NCBI RefSeq assembly: GCF_024704385.1 | Contig: NZ_JAJDFX010000002.1 | Coordinates: forward strand, 2,790,001 to 2,854,000 | Source of the DNA: Cellulomonas sp. P24 | GTDB lineage: Bacteria > Actinomycetota > Actinomycetes > Actinomycetales > Cellulomonadaceae | DNA length: 64,000 bases | Reading direction: 5' to 3' | Shown here: one piece after another, positions 1 through 9,330 of the stretch | Numbering within the stretch: position 1 is the first letter of the stretch | Layout: each line of letters begins with the position of its first letter | Notes under the pieces: model-generated | Seen by the model: the letters and a program-made list of their open reading frames with translations, nothing else | What the model was told of the DNA's origin: nothing | The model's database searches: none | Program-made: the position numbers and the translations under genes

Positions 1-250
1 GGACGCGCTGGCGTCGCTGGGTCGGCCGGTGCTCGTCGGTGCGTCACGCAAGCGGTTCCTCGGTGCGCTCCTCACCGGTCCGGACGGCCGACCGGTCCCG
101 CCGGACCGGCGCGACGAGGCGACCACAGCGGTCTCCGCGCTGGCGGCCGCGAACGGTGCATGGTGCGTTCGGGTCCACGAGGTGGGAGGCTCGGCGGACG
201 CCGTCCGTGTGGCCGCCGCCTGGCGGGAGGCGTCGGAGCAGTGGGCATGA
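1..250 (+). CDS. folP: Dihydropteroate synthase, C-terminal end (partial)
   Basis: Only the last 82 codons lie in the window, reading from base 2 to the TGA at 248-250. The fragment contains SRKRFLG, the conserved pterin/sulfonamide-pocket motif of dihydropteroate synthase, and near the end VRVHEV, matching the VRVHDV motif of the last barrel strand. The enzyme joins p-aminobenzoate to dihydropterin pyrophosphate in cytosolic folate synthesis. It is followed after 28 bases by the FolB-FolK fusion, the next pathway genes, so the identification by motif and by context agree. The N-terminal three quarters cannot be assessed. Confidence 0.93.
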   Translation, partial: DALASLGRPVLVGASRKRFLGALLTGPDGRPVPPDRRDEATTAVSALAAANGAWCVRVHEVGGSADAVRVAAAWREASEQWA

Positions 251-278
251 CGTCAGGTATGGCACGAGAGGCACACGC

Positions 279-1652
279 ATGAACGCGGCGTCGGCAGGAC
301 ACACGGGATCAGCGCTCGACAGCGCCGGTCGTCAGCTCGACCAGATCCGCCTCGTCGGGATCTCCGCAGTCGGCCACCACGGGGTGTTCGAGCACGAGCG
401 TCGCGAGGGGCAGGTCTTCCGGGCCGACGTGGTCGCCCACCTCGACACCCGGCGCGCCGCGGCGACCGACGACCTCGCGCACACCCTGCACTACGGCGTG
501 CTGGCCGAGCAGATCGCGGGCGTCCTCTCGGGAGAGCCTGCCGACCTGATCGAGACGGTCGCCGAGCGGATCGCCGCGACCGTGCTCGCGCACACCCAGG
601 TCGTGGCGGTGGACGTCGCGGTGCACAAGCCGCAGGCGCCGTTGACCGTCCCGTTCGACGACGTCGTGGTGAGCATCCGGCGTGATCGCAGCAAGCTCCC
701 GGCCGCGGAGCCGTGGGCCCCGGCGCCGATCACCACCGGCTCGACCGCACGCGTCTCGACCGCACCGACGCCGACCGCGGTGCTCCCGGTCGTCGAGGCC
801 GCGTCCGAGCGGGTGGCGGCCGCGCCGGTCGTCGTGGCCGCCCAGGCTCTCGGCACGGTGCCGTTCGCGGAGGTCCCGACCTCGGCGTCGACGCCGGAAC
901 CGACCCGGGAGCCGAACCCGGAACCGATGCCGGTGCCGACCCCGGAACCTGCTCCGGAACCGGCCACGCACGTGTCGGTCGCCGACGTCCTCGACGAGCT
1001 CCCGGCGGCCCCGACGGAGGTCGTCCTCGCCCTCGGCTCCAACCTCGGGACGCCGCAGGAGACCCTGCGGCAGGCGGTCGCGGCGCTCGCGGAGGTCCCC
1101 GGTCTCGAGGTGGTCAAGGTGTCGCCGCTCGCGCGCTCGGCGCCGGTCGGTGGCCCCGAGCAGCCGGACTTCCTCAACGCGGTCGTGATCGCGCGGACGA
1201 CCCTCGCCCCTCGGGCGCTGCTGCGGGCCACGCAGGCCATCGAGGCGGCCCACGACCGGCGACGGGACGAGCACTGGGGCCCGCGGACCCTCGACATCGA
1301 CCTCATCGTGTACGGGTCGATCCTCGCCGTGACGGACGACCTCGAGCTCCCGCACCCGCGCGCCCACGAGCGTGCGTTCGTGCTCCAGCCGTGGGCGCAG
1401 ATCGCGCCCGACGCCGTGCTCCCCGGTCTCGGCGGCGGACCGGTCGCCGCGCTGGCGGCCACCGCGCCGGACCTCAGCGGCATCCGATGGCTCGCACTCG
1501 ACTGGCTCGTCCCGCCGGCCGAGCACCCGGCTCCCGAGGCGCAGGAGCCCGAGCCGCCCGCAGAGAGCCGCCCGGGGCCCCCGGCACCGGTGTGGGTCCC
1601 GCGAACGCCCCCGACGTCGAACGGCGGCTCGCCGACGTCCTGGATCCCGTGA
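279..1652 (+). CDS. folB-folK: Fused dihydroneopterin aldolase / HPPK
   Basis: A 457-residue fusion of two folate enzymes. Residues about 20-135 are a FolB domain (GHHGVFEHER near 32-41; the catalytic-lysine segment VAVHKPQAP). Residues about 245-400 are FolK: LALGSNLG at the start and the metal-binding GPRTLDIDLIVYG near 334-346. Between them lies a roughly 110-residue Ala/Pro linker containing a PE-rich run (PEPTREPNPEPMPVP), and the C-terminus is another Pro-rich tail. FolB releases glycolaldehyde from dihydroneopterin and FolK pyrophosphorylates the product, so the fusion couples consecutive steps. ATG 279 was chosen because it lies just after folP, follows GAGAGG, and removes a non-homologous N-terminus. 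The stop overlaps the next ATG. Confidence 0.93.
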   Translation: MNAASAGHTGSALDSAGRQLDQIRLVGISAVGHHGVFEHERREGQVFRADVVAHLDTRRAAATDDLAHTLHYGVLAEQIAGVLSGEPADLIETVAERIAATVLAHTQVVAVDVAVHKPQAPLTVPFDDVVVSIRRDRSKLPAAEPWAPAPITTGSTARVSTAPTPTAVLPVVEAASERVAAAPVVVAAQALGTVPFAEVPTSASTPEPTREPNPEPMPVPTPEPAPEPATHVSVADVLDELPAAPTEVVLALGSNLGTPQETLRQAVAALAEVPGLEVVKVSPLARSAPVGGPEQPDFLNAVVIARTTLAPRALLRATQAIEAAHDRRRDEHWGPRTLDIDLIVYGSILAVTDDLELPHPRAHERAFVLQPWAQIAPDAVLPGLGGGPVAALAATAPDLSGIRWLALDWLVPPAEHPAPEAQEPEPPAESRPGPPAPVWVPRTPPTSNGGSPTSWIP

Positions 1653-2134
1653 TGCAGCGCACGCGTTGGCAGACGCTGCTGACCGTCGCGGCGACCACGG
1701 CGGCGCTGGGCTGGCTGGTGCTCAGGCTGCTGGACCGGGTGGCGGTCGAGCCCCCGCCTGTCCCCTGGCTCGTGTGCCTCGTCATGCTCGTGATCGCCGG
1801 TGTGGTGTTCACGATGGGCTGGCAGGTGCGGCAGTTCCTCGGCGGCAAGCGACCGCAGCTGAACCCGATCCGTGCCGCACGGACGGCCGTCCTGGCGAAG
1901 GCCTCCTGCTACACGGGCGCGCTGCTCGCCGGCTGGTACCTCTCGCAGGTGCTCGCGGTGCTCGGAGACCTCTCGATCACCTCGCAGCGTGAGCGTGCCC
2001 AGGCGGCCGGTCTCGCTGCTCTGACGGCGATCCTGATGGCGGTCGTCGGGCTCGTCGTGGAGTGGTTCTGCCGGGTCCCGCCGCCCGAGGAGCCCGAGAA
2101 GGAGCCACCCGGACCGGAGCAGGCGGCCCGTTGA
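1652..2134 (+). CDS. DUF3180 family membrane protein
   Basis: A 160-residue protein with four predicted membrane segments (about 7-25, 34-54, 80-100 and 117-140) and an acidic Pro-rich tail. Size, topology and position directly after folK match DUF3180 proteins such as M. tuberculosis Rv3605c. Its ATG overlaps the folK TGA (TGATG), so it is translationally coupled; GTG 1649 is an alternative start three bases upstream. Function is unknown; conserved linkage to folate genes is the only hint. No catalytic motif is visible. Confidence 0.85.
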   Translation: MQRTRWQTLLTVAATTAALGWLVLRLLDRVAVEPPPVPWLVCLVMLVIAGVVFTMGWQVRQFLGGKRPQLNPIRAARTAVLAKASCYTGALLAGWYLSQVLAVLGDLSITSQRERAQAAGLAALTAILMAVVGLVVEWFCRVPPPEEPEKEPPGPEQAAR

Positions 2135-2154
2135 GCGATGGGAGACTAGGGGAC

Positions 2155-2652
2155 ATGTCCCTCCCGCCACGTGGCCCGTTCGACCCCGACGACGTCGTCT
2201 GGAACCCGGTCTCGACCAGGCTCGCGTCGGCGCGGCTCGTGGTCGCCTGGATCATCGTGCTCGTGGCGCTCGTCCCGACGATCGTGCTGGGGTTCGCGGT
2301 CGGTGCCGTGTGGTCGTGGATCCCGGCGGTCGTCGTGCTCCTGGCCGCCGTCTGGGTCACGCTCCTCATCCCGCGTCAGGTCCGGGCGATCGGTTACGCG
2401 GAACGGGCCGACGACCTCCTCGTGCGTCGCGGGATCATGCTGCGCCGGCTCGTCGTCGTGCCCTACGGGCGGATGCAGTACGTGGACGTGCAGGCCGGCC
2501 CGATCGCCCGCCGGTTCGGGGTGGCGTCCGTGCAGCTGCACACCGCGTCGGTCGCGACCGAGGCCTCGATCCCGGGCCTGCGACCCGACGAGGCGGACCG
2601 GCTTCGCGACCAGCTCGCGTCGCGCGGCGAGGCGAGGCTGGCCGGGCTGTGA
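2155..2652 (+). CDS. PH domain-containing membrane protein (YdbS-like)
   Basis: A 165-residue protein. Two adjacent hydrophobic helices (about 23-45 and 48-68) are followed by a bacterial PH-type domain (bPH_2/DUF304), recognisable from the pattern LLVRRGIMLRRLVVVPYGRMQYVDV and a later FGVASVQLHTAS. Such proteins sit in the cytoplasmic membrane; their role is not established. The ATG at 2155 follows AGGGG at normal spacing. The stop overlaps the GTG of the next gene, a larger protein of the same family, as in paired YdbS/YdbT genes of Bacillus, so the two probably form one complex. Confidence 0.85.
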   Translation: MSLPPRGPFDPDDVVWNPVSTRLASARLVVAWIIVLVALVPTIVLGFAVGAVWSWIPAVVVLLAAVWVTLLIPRQVRAIGYAERADDLLVRRGIMLRRLVVVPYGRMQYVDVQAGPIARRFGVASVQLHTASVATEASIPGLRPDEADRLRDQLASRGEARLAGL

Positions 2653-4124
2653 CCCCTGCACCCCGCTCCCCGGGCGCCGGGGCGGTGTCATCGGACCAGG
2701 CCGACGTCGTCGCGCCGACGGATGAGGCCGTCTGGCGTCGGATGCACCCGATCACGCCCGTGCTCAAGGGCTGGCAGGTCATCGCGGTCCTCCTGGTGAT
2801 CGGGACCAACCAGGTCGGTGACAACGTCGTGAACGCCCAGCGCTTCCTCACCGACGGGGGATGGCGGTGGGCCCTGCTGGTGCTTGCGGCGACGGCCGTG
2901 GTCGGTGGGGCATGGGCGTCGCTCGCGTGGCGGATGACCAGCTACGCGGTCGACGACCGGGCGGTCCACCTGCGCACCGGGATCCTCGTGCGTCAGCGGC
3001 GCCAGGCGCGTCTCGACCGCCTGCAGGCCGTCGACGTGGTCAAGCCGTTCCTCGGCAGGATCTTCGGTCTGGCGAAGCTGACCCTCGAGGTCGCCGGTGG
3101 AGCCGGGTCGGCCGTCGAGCTCGCCTTCCTCAAGGAGAGCGAGGCCGAGGCCCTGCGGGCCGAGCTGCTGGCCCGGGCCGCGGGCCTGCACCAGGAGGTG
3201 GGGGACGACCCGGCCCCGGTCGCGCCGGAGCAGCAGGTGTTCGAGCTCGCGCCGACCCGGCTCATCGGGTCGCTGCTGCTGTCGGGCACGACGTTCGTGC
3301 TGGTGCCGGCGCTGATCGGGCTGACGATCTGGGCAGCGAGCGTCCACGAGGTCGGGCCGGTGGTCGCGATGCTCCCGGCCGTCCTCGGCGTGGGCTCGGC
3401 CCTGTGGTCGCGCTTCGCCCGCGAGTTCGGTTTTCGCGCCGCGATCTCCCCGGACGGCATCCGGCTGCGTCACGGGCTGCTCGAGCAGCGCGCCCAGACG
3501 GTCCCGCCGGGGCGGGTGCAGGCTGTCCGCGTCACGCAGGGGCCGTTGTGGCGGACGCGGGACTGGTGGCGGGTGCAGATCAACGTCGCGGGCTACGGGA
3601 TCGGCCAGGGGGCGGAGAACGCGAACGTGCTGCTTCCGGTCGGGAGCCGGTCCGAGGCGTTGCATGCGATCTGGCTCGTGCTGCCGGACCTCGGGGTGCC
3701 CGACCCGCGGGAGACGCTGGACGCCGGGCTCTCCGGCTCGGGGACGGACCGCGGCTTCCTCACGATGCCGCGTCGCTCGCGGTGGCTCGACCCGTGGGGC
3801 TGGCGGCGTCGTGGTGTCCTGGTGACGGACCGCGCCCTGCTGATCAGGTCGGGGTGGTTCGTGCGTCACCTGGTGCTCGTCCCGCACGAGCGGACGCAGT
3901 CGCTGGCACTCCAGCAGGGGCCGTGGCAACGTGCGCTCGGGGTCTCCTCGCTGACCGTCCACTCGACGCCGGGCCCGGTCACGCCGGTGATCGCCCACCT
4001 GGACGCGGCCGACGCGACGCGCCTGCTCACCGAGCAGGCGGACCGCGCGCGGGCCGCCCGGGCGACCGCCGGTCCCGAGCAGTGGATGTCCCGGCCGACG
4101 GGCGGGGCGGTCGAGCATGGCTGA
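2649..4124 (+). CDS. Multi-PH-domain membrane protein (YdbT-like)
   Basis: A 491-residue partner of the preceding gene. It has two pairs of membrane helices (about 38-80 and 205-250) alternating with bPH_2/DUF304 domains: one after the first pair (VHLRTGILVRQRRQARLDRLQAVD), one after the second (IRLRHGLLEQRAQTVPPGRVQAVRV) and a third near the C-terminus (ALLIRSGWFVRHLVLVPHERTQSL). The GTG start at 2649 overlaps the upstream stop (GTGA). The gene runs into the DUF2520 gene with an 8-base overlap, so the folate-to-pantothenate genes look like one transcript. Biochemical function unknown. Confidence 0.83.
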   Translation: MTPAPRSPGAGAVSSDQADVVAPTDEAVWRRMHPITPVLKGWQVIAVLLVIGTNQVGDNVVNAQRFLTDGGWRWALLVLAATAVVGGAWASLAWRMTSYAVDDRAVHLRTGILVRQRRQARLDRLQAVDVVKPFLGRIFGLAKLTLEVAGGAGSAVELAFLKESEAEALRAELLARAAGLHQEVGDDPAPVAPEQQVFELAPTRLIGSLLLSGTTFVLVPALIGLTIWAASVHEVGPVVAMLPAVLGVGSALWSRFAREFGFRAAISPDGIRLRHGLLEQRAQTVPPGRVQAVRVTQGPLWRTRDWWRVQINVAGYGIGQGAENANVLLPVGSRSEALHAIWLVLPDLGVPDPRETLDAGLSGSGTDRGFLTMPRRSRWLDPWGWRRRGVLVTDRALLIRSGWFVRHLVLVPHERTQSLALQQGPWQRALGVSSLTVHSTPGPVTPVIAHLDAADATRLLTEQADRARAARATAGPEQWMSRPTGGAVEHG

Positions 4125-5071
4125 ACCGGCACGTGCACCGTCGCGGCCCGGTCGGCTCGACGTCGGGGTGGTCGGCGCGGGGCGCGTGGGTGCGGTGATC
4201 GGCAACGCCCTTCGGGGCGCCGGCCACGTCGTCGTCGGGGCGAGCGGCATCTCGGCGAGCTCCCGTGAACGGATCGACACGCTGCTGCCCGGTGTCCCGG
4301 CCCTCGAGGTGCCTGACGTCGTGGCGCGCGCGGACCTGGTGCTGCTCGCGGTCCCCGACGACGCGCTGGCCCCCCCTCGTCGCGGGCCTCGCGGAGGTCG
4401 GGGCCTGGCAGGCGGGGCAGATCGTCGTGCACACGTCGGGCCGCTACGGCACGGACGTCCTCGAGCCGGCTCGGCGATCGGGGGCGATCCCGCTCGCGAT
4501 CCACCCGGCGATGACCTTCACCGGGACCTCGCTCGACCTCGCCCGGCTGGTCGGGTGCACCTTCGCGGTGACCGGGCCGGCACCGGTGCTGCCGATCGGG
4601 CAGGCGCTGGTCGTCGAGATCGGCGGTGAGCCCGTCGTGGTGGCCGAGCAGCATCGACCGCTGTACCACGCGGCCCTCGCACACGGTGCGAACCACCTGG
4701 TCGTGCTCGTGTCGCAGGCCGCCCAGGCTCTCGCCGCCGCGGGCATCGACGAGCCCGGGCGGGTCCTCGCACCGCTGCTGACCGCGGCGCTCGACGGAGC
4801 GCTCCGCTCCGGTGACCAGGCGGTGCGGACGATGACCGGTCCGGTCCCTCGCGGTGACGCCGGCACCGTCCGCGACCACGTCCGCGTGCTCACGGAGTTC
4901 GGGGTGCACGAGGGTGCCCTCGACGTCGTGGAGACGTACCGGGTCCTGGCCCGGTCCGGGACGCGGCGCGTGCTCGCAGCGGGCCTGCTCGGACCCGAGG
5001 CCGCCGTTGCCCTGCTCGACGCCGTGTCGGGCGTCGCAGATCCGCACGACACGAAGGACGACGACTCATGA
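4117..5071 (+). pseudogene. DUF2520 / Rossmann-like oxidoreductase, frameshifted
   Basis: The N-terminal frame encodes a nucleotide-binding fold (VGVVGAGRVGAVIGNAL) and ends PDDALAP at a run of seven C at 4370-4376. Homologous reading continues only in the frame one base further on (LVAGLAEVGAW, then IHPAMTFTGTS and a DUF2520 domain) to the TGA at 5069-5071. With six C the reading frame would be intact, about 317 residues, like Rv3603c of M. tuberculosis, which also lies directly upstream of panC. The panC ATG overlaps the stop. I read this as either a sequencing error in a homopolymer or a recent inactivating insertion; both halves look well conserved. Confidence 0.85.
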
Positions 5072-5964
5072 CGCAGACCGGACGCACCGGTCGACCGGTG
5101 CTCGCCACGACCCGTGACGAGCTCGCCGCAGCTCTCACCCCCGCCACGGCGACTCCTGCCTCCGGCGGGCTCGTGCCCGCCGGTCCGAGGCGCGCGGTGG
5201 TCATGACGATGGGCGCGTTGCACGCGGGCCACCTCGCCCTGGTGAACCGTGCACGGGAGCTCGCCGACCAGGTCGTCGTGACGATCTTCGTGAACCCCCT
5301 GCAGTTCGGGCCGACCGAGGACCTGGACCGCTACCCGCGCGACCTCGACGGAGACCTCGAGCTGCTCGCGGCGGCCGGGGTCGACGTGGTGTTCGCCCCG
5401 ACGGTCGACGTCATGTACCCGGACGGTGACCCGCTGGTCACGGTGGGGGCCGGGATCTTCGGCGAGGTCCTCGAGGGTGCGGCGCGCCCGGGCCACCTCG
5501 ACGGTGTCCTGACCGTCGTGCTGAAGCTGCTGCACCTGGTCCGTCCGGACGTCGCGCTGTTCGGCCAGAAGGACGCCCAGCAGCTCATGGCCGTCCGGCG
5601 CATGGTGCACGACCTCGACGTCCCGGTGCGGATCGAGGCCGTGCCCACGGTGCGTGACACCGACGGGCTGGCGCTCTCGTCGCGGAACGCGTTCCTCAGC
5701 CCCGAGGACAGACGGCGGGCGTGCGGCCTGTCCGCCGCGCTGTTCGCCGGGGCGGCCCGCGCGGGGAACGGTGCCGGCGCGGTGCGGGACGCCGCTGCCG
5801 ACGTCCTCCGGGAGCGCGGTCTGGAGGTCGAGTACCTGGCCCTCGTCGACCCCGAGACGGTGGCCGAGGTGGGTGACCACCACACGGGCGCAGCGGTGCT
5901 CGCACTGGCGGCGCGAGTAGGGTCCACCAGGTTGATCGACAACGTGCCGTTGACCCTCGGATGA
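5068..5964 (+). CDS. panC: Pantothenate synthetase
   Basis: A 298-residue cytosolic ligase joining pantoate and beta-alanine with ATP through a pantoyl-adenylate. It shows the class-typical HIGH-like motif MGALHAGH at 48-55, FVNPLQF at 74-80, the conserved FGQKDAQQ at 165-172 and the KMSKS-equivalent SSRN at 204-207. Length is normal for the family. The ATG overlaps the upstream stop (ATGA), and panD, which makes the beta-alanine, follows after 70 bases. Confidence 0.97.
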   Translation: MTQTGRTGRPVLATTRDELAAALTPATATPASGGLVPAGPRRAVVMTMGALHAGHLALVNRARELADQVVVTIFVNPLQFGPTEDLDRYPRDLDGDLELLAAAGVDVVFAPTVDVMYPDGDPLVTVGAGIFGEVLEGAARPGHLDGVLTVVLKLLHLVRPDVALFGQKDAQQLMAVRRMVHDLDVPVRIEAVPTVRDTDGLALSSRNAFLSPEDRRRACGLSAALFAGAARAGNGAGAVRDAAADVLRERGLEVEYLALVDPETVAEVGDHHTGAAVLALAARVGSTRLIDNVPLTLG

Positions 5965-5974
5965 CGGGGCCGCG

Positions 5975-6010
5975 CACGAGGCGGCCGGAGAGGCCACGAG
6001 GCGGCCGGAG
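5975..6010 (+). repeat. 16-bp direct repeat in panC-panD gap
   Basis: Two exact copies of CACGAGGCGGCCGGAG lie at 5975-5990 and 5995-6010, and a truncated third unit (CGGCCGG) follows directly. They occupy the panC-panD spacer upstream of the panD ribosome site (GCGAGGGA). Could be replication slippage in GC-rich spacer DNA; no regulatory role is evident. Confidence 0.6.
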
Positions 6011-6034
6011 CGGCCGGGGAGCGAGGGACACCGG

Positions 6035-6475
6035 ATGACCACGCTGCAACGTCCGATGATGATCGGCAAGATCCACCGGGCCACGGTGACCCGGTCGGAC
6101 CTGCACTACGTCGGCTCCGTGACGGTCGACGCCGACCTCCTCGACGCGGCGGACCTGCTGCCGGGGCAGCAGGTCGACATCGTCGACGTCACCAACGGTG
6201 CCCGGCTGACGACCTACGCGATCGCGGGCGAGCGCGGTGCAGGGCAGATCTGCGTGAACGGCGCCGCGGCGCACCTCGTCCACCCGGGCGACGTCGTGAT
6301 CCTCATCGCGTACGGGCTCCTCGCCGACGCCGAGGCGCGCACCTACGAGCCGCGGGTGGTCTTCGTCGATCGCGCCAACCGGATCGTGGACGTCTCCGCC
6401 GAGGCCGGACAGGTCCCGGACGCGGCCGAGGGACTCCTGCCCAGCGGTCTCCCGCTCGCGGCGTCGCGCGCGTGA
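6035..6475 (+). CDS. panD: Aspartate 1-decarboxylase precursor
   Basis: A 146-residue pyruvoyl-dependent enzyme that decarboxylates aspartate to beta-alanine for panC. The proenzyme self-cleaves at Gly-Ser; here HYVGS puts the bond between residues 27 and 28, giving the beta chain and the pyruvoyl alpha chain. [15 protein letters not shown] and the later VNGAAAHL and GDVVI motifs fit the family. ATG 6035 has GAGGGA about ten bases upstream; ATG 6056 or 6059 would give an N-terminus closer to E. coli PanD. The stop overlaps the nadB GTG. Confidence 0.96.
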   Translation: MTTLQRPMMIGKIHRATVTRSDLHYVGSVTVDADLLDAADLLPGQQVDIVDVTNGARLTTYAIAGERGAGQICVNGAAAHLVHPGDVVILIAYGLLADAEARTYEPRVVFVDRANRIVDVSAEAGQVPDAAEGLLPSGLPLAASRA

Positions 6476-8259
6476 CCGGCATCGCGGGGATGCCGGCCGC
6501 CCGCACGGTCGATGCGGCGATCGACGCGGCCTGGGGCGGGACCATGTCGCCGCCGCCGCCGCCGTCGGCCCCACGGCTCCACCTCGCGACCCGCCTCGCG
6601 GCGCCCGAGCCGGGCTGGACGGTGGAGGCGGACGTCGTGGTCGTCGGGTCGGGTGTCGCGGGCCTGACGGCCGCCCTCGAGCTGCGGACCCGCGTCCCAC
6701 GGGTGCTCCTCGTGACCAAGGGCGAGCTGTCGTCCGGGTCGACGGTCTGGGCCCAGGGGGGGATCGCCGCGGCGCTGGACCCGTCGGACTCGCCCGCCGC
6801 GCACCTCGCCGACACGCTCGTGGCCGGCGCCGGCCTGTGCGACCCGCGCGCGGTCGAGGTCCTCGTCACGGAGGGGCCGGCCCGCGTGCGCGAGCTCGTG
6901 GCACGTGGGGCGAACTTCGACCTGGACGTGGAGGGCGAGATCGCCCTGACCCGCGAGGGCGGTCACCACGCCGACCGGATCGCCCACGCGGGCGGCGACG
7001 CGACCGGTGCGGAGATCTCCCGGGCGCTGGTCGCCCAGCTCGAGGCGGTCCGCAACGACCCGGGGATCGAGATCATCGAGCACGCCCTCGTGCTCGACAT
7101 CCTCACGTCCGCGCCCGACGAGGACGGCCGACCGGGTGCCGCCTGCGGCGTGACGCTGCACGTCATCGGAGCGGGATCGCGCGACGGGGTCGGCGCGGCG
7201 CTCGGACGAGCGGTCGTGCTCGCGACGGGGGGCATCGGGCAGGTCTTCCGCTCGTCGACCAACCCCGTCCAGGCGACCGGTGACGGGATCGCGGCTGCGC
7301 TCCGCGCCGGGGCGACGGTGGCGGACCTCGAGTTCGTGCAGTTCCACCCGACGGTGCTGTGGCTCGGGTCCGGGGTGCGGGGCCAGCTGACGCTGGTCTC
7401 CGAGGCGGTGCGGGGCGAGGGCGCGTACCTCCTGGACACCGACGGCGCCAGGTTCATGCCGGCCGTGCACCCGATGGCGGAGCTCGCCCCCCGGGACGTC
7501 GTCGCGCATGCGATCGTCCGGCAGATGGCACGGACGGGTTCGGACCACGTCTGGCTCGATGCCCGTCACCTGGGTGCGGACTTCCTGCGTCGACGGTTCC
7601 CGACGATCACCGAGAGGCTCGCGGACAACGGCATCGACTGGACCACGGACCTGGTCCCGGTCGCACCGGCGCAGCACTACCACTCCGGGGGAGTCGTCAC
7701 CGACCTGGCAGGCCGGTCGAGCCTGCGAGGTCTGTACGCCGCGGGAGAGGTCGCCTGCACCGGGGTGCACGGCGCCAACCGGCTGGCGTCGAACTCTCTC
7801 GTCGAAGGTCTGGTCTTCGCGCACCGGGCTGCACGCGACATCGTGGCGAGGGTCGCCTCCGGCGAGCTCGTGAGCCGGGATGCGGTGACGCGCCCGGGGC
7901 CGAGCGCGTTGGTGGCTGCGGCGTCGCGTTCACGGGTGCAGCGGATCGCGTCGGAGGGACCCGGCGTGATCCGGTCCGCGGAAGGTCTGACGGCGGCTGC
8001 GGAGAAGCTCGCCGCGGTGCGTACCGATGCCGACCTGGCGCTCGACGTCGTCGCGGTCCCGCAGACGGCGGAGTGGGAGACCACCAACGTCCACCAGGTC
8101 GCCTCGGTCCTCACGCAGGCCGCTCTCGCGCGGGAGGAGAGCCGCGGGGGCCACTTCCGTGTCGACTTCCCCGAGCCCGACGAGGCGTGGCGGCTCCGGC
8201 TGAACGTGCGGCTCGATCCCGACGGGCGGCTCGAGGTCGTTCCGGCTCCGCTCGACTGA
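6472..8259 (+). CDS. nadB: L-aspartate oxidase
   Basis: A 595-residue flavoprotein oxidising L-aspartate to iminoaspartate, the first step of bacterial NAD synthesis. The FAD dinucleotide motif [17 protein letters not shown] starts near residue 55; [18 protein letters not shown] and AQHYHSGGV motifs follow, and [15 protein letters not shown] is the C-terminal FAD-contact region. The first 54 residues are longer than usual, so ATG 6490 or 6544 are possible starts, but the GTG at 6472 overlaps the panD stop (GTGA). nadC follows; nadA, the usual partner, is not in the window. Confidence 0.94.
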   Translation: MTGIAGMPAARTVDAAIDAAWGGTMSPPPPPSAPRLHLATRLAAPEPGWTVEADVVVVGSGVAGLTAALELRTRVPRVLLVTKGELSSGSTVWAQGGIAAALDPSDSPAAHLADTLVAGAGLCDPRAVEVLVTEGPARVRELVARGANFDLDVEGEIALTREGGHHADRIAHAGGDATGAEISRALVAQLEAVRNDPGIEIIEHALVLDILTSAPDEDGRPGAACGVTLHVIGAGSRDGVGAALGRAVVLATGGIGQVFRSSTNPVQATGDGIAAALRAGATVADLEFVQFHPTVLWLGSGVRGQLTLVSEAVRGEGAYLLDTDGARFMPAVHPMAELAPRDVVAHAIVRQMARTGSDHVWLDARHLGADFLRRRFPTITERLADNGIDWTTDLVPVAPAQHYHSGGVVTDLAGRSSLRGLYAAGEVACTGVHGANRLASNSLVEGLVFAHRAARDIVARVASGELVSRDAVTRPGPSALVAAASRSRVQRIASEGPGVIRSAEGLTAAAEKLAAVRTDADLALDVVAVPQTAEWETTNVHQVASVLTQAALAREESRGGHFRVDFPEPDEAWRLRLNVRLDPDGRLEVVPAPLD

Positions 8260-8325
8260 GGGCACGGTGCGTCGTCGGTCGCACCCGGTCGGGTGCGGAA
8301 GGTGAGCGGCGACCGTCGGGCGACG

Positions 8326-8331
8326 TACGGT
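8326..8331 (+). promoter_or_regulatory. -10 box of leaderless nadC promoter
   Basis: TACGGT followed by 6 bases and the GTG at 8338. This spacing puts the transcription start on the start codon. Confidence 0.55.
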
Positions 8332-8337
8332 GCTGGG

Positions 8338-9321
8338 GTGACCGAGCACCTCGCGGACCCCACCGATCCGTCCACCGCCGCCGATCCGTCCTCCTCAGCG
8401 GCACCCGGAGCCGTCGCCGACGGGCTCGACCCGGCCTGGCTCGCCCGGGTCGTCGCCGTCGCGCTCGACGAGGACCTCGGCCCGGCGCCCGGTCGTGACG
8501 TGACGACGCAGGCGACCGTGAGCCCGCACGAGCCCGGTACCGCCCACCTGGTCGCGCGTGCGGGGGGCGTCGTCGCCGGGCTGGTCGTGGTGCAGGAGGT
8601 CGTCGACCAGGTGGCGCGCCGGTTCCATCTCGATCCGGTGACGGTGGACCTCCTGGTGCCCGATGGTGCGGCGGTGAGCGCCGGCCAGGTGCTGGCCGTG
8701 CTGAGAGGCCCGGTCCAGGTGCTCCTGATCGCGGAGCGCACGGTGCTGAACCTTGCCTCGCGGGCGTCGGGCGTCGCGACCCACACGCGTCGGTGGGCGG
8801 ATGCTCTCGACGGGACCGGGGCGCAGGTGCTCGACACCCGGAAGACCACTCCCGGGCTGCGCGCGCTGGAGAAGTACGCGGTGCGGTGCGGCGGTGGCAC
8901 GAACAAGCGCATGGGTCTGTACGACGTCGCGATGGTCAAGGACAACCACGTGGTGGCCGCGGGCTCGGTCTCGGCCGCCGTGGCGGCGGTGCGGTCCCGC
9001 TTCCCCGAGGTCGCCATCCAGGTCGAGGCCGACACCCGGGACCAGGCCGTGGAGGCGCTGGACGCCGGCGCGCGGTTCCTGCTGCTCGACAACATGCCGA
9101 CCACGGTGCTCGCGGACGTCGTCGCGGCGGTGCGCTCCCGCGAGCCGGAGATCGGGCGGGTCGAGCTCGAGGCGACCGGCAACCTCACCCTGGACCGCGC
9201 GCGCGAGGTCGCGGCGACGGGGGTCGACTACCTCTCCGTCGGCGGGCTCACGCACTCGTCGCCGATCCTGGACCTCGCGCTCGACCTGGTCGCGCGAGGC
9301 CGAGGTGCGGGCCGCCGGTAG
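8338..9321 (+). CDS. nadC: Nicotinate-nucleotide pyrophosphorylase (carboxylating)
   Basis: A 327-residue quinolinate phosphoribosyltransferase turning quinolinate and PRPP into nicotinate mononucleotide. Diagnostic segments are LNLASRASGVAT, DTRKTTPGLRALEKYAV, CGGGTNKRMGL, KDNH and the C-terminal SVGGLTHS. The in-frame reading extends upstream to 8293, but GTG 8338 is preferred: the family domain begins shortly after it and a TACGGT box lies exactly 6 bases upstream, so nadC probably has its own leaderless promoter besides reading through from nadB. Confidence 0.94.
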   Translation: MTEHLADPTDPSTAADPSSSAAPGAVADGLDPAWLARVVAVALDEDLGPAPGRDVTTQATVSPHEPGTAHLVARAGGVVAGLVVVQEVVDQVARRFHLDPVTVDLLVPDGAAVSAGQVLAVLRGPVQVLLIAERTVLNLASRASGVATHTRRWADALDGTGAQVLDTRKTTPGLRALEKYAVRCGGGTNKRMGLYDVAMVKDNHVVAAGSVSAAVAAVRSRFPEVAIQVEADTRDQAVEALDAGARFLLLDNMPTTVLADVVAAVRSREPEIGRVELEATGNLTLDRAREVAATGVDYLSVGGLTHSSPILDLALDLVARGRGAGRR

Positions 9322-9324
9322 GAT
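9319..9324 (+). promoter_or_regulatory. -10 box of leaderless lysS promoter
   Basis: A consensus-like TAGGAT, 6 bases before the lysS GTG at 9331. It overlaps the nadC stop codon (9319-9321). Confidence 0.6.
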
Positions 9325-9330
9325 CGCGGG

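Noticed and set aside
491-2170. 559-codon minus-strand ORF over folBK and DUF3180
   Set aside because: Shadow of the plus-strand genes, without family similarity.
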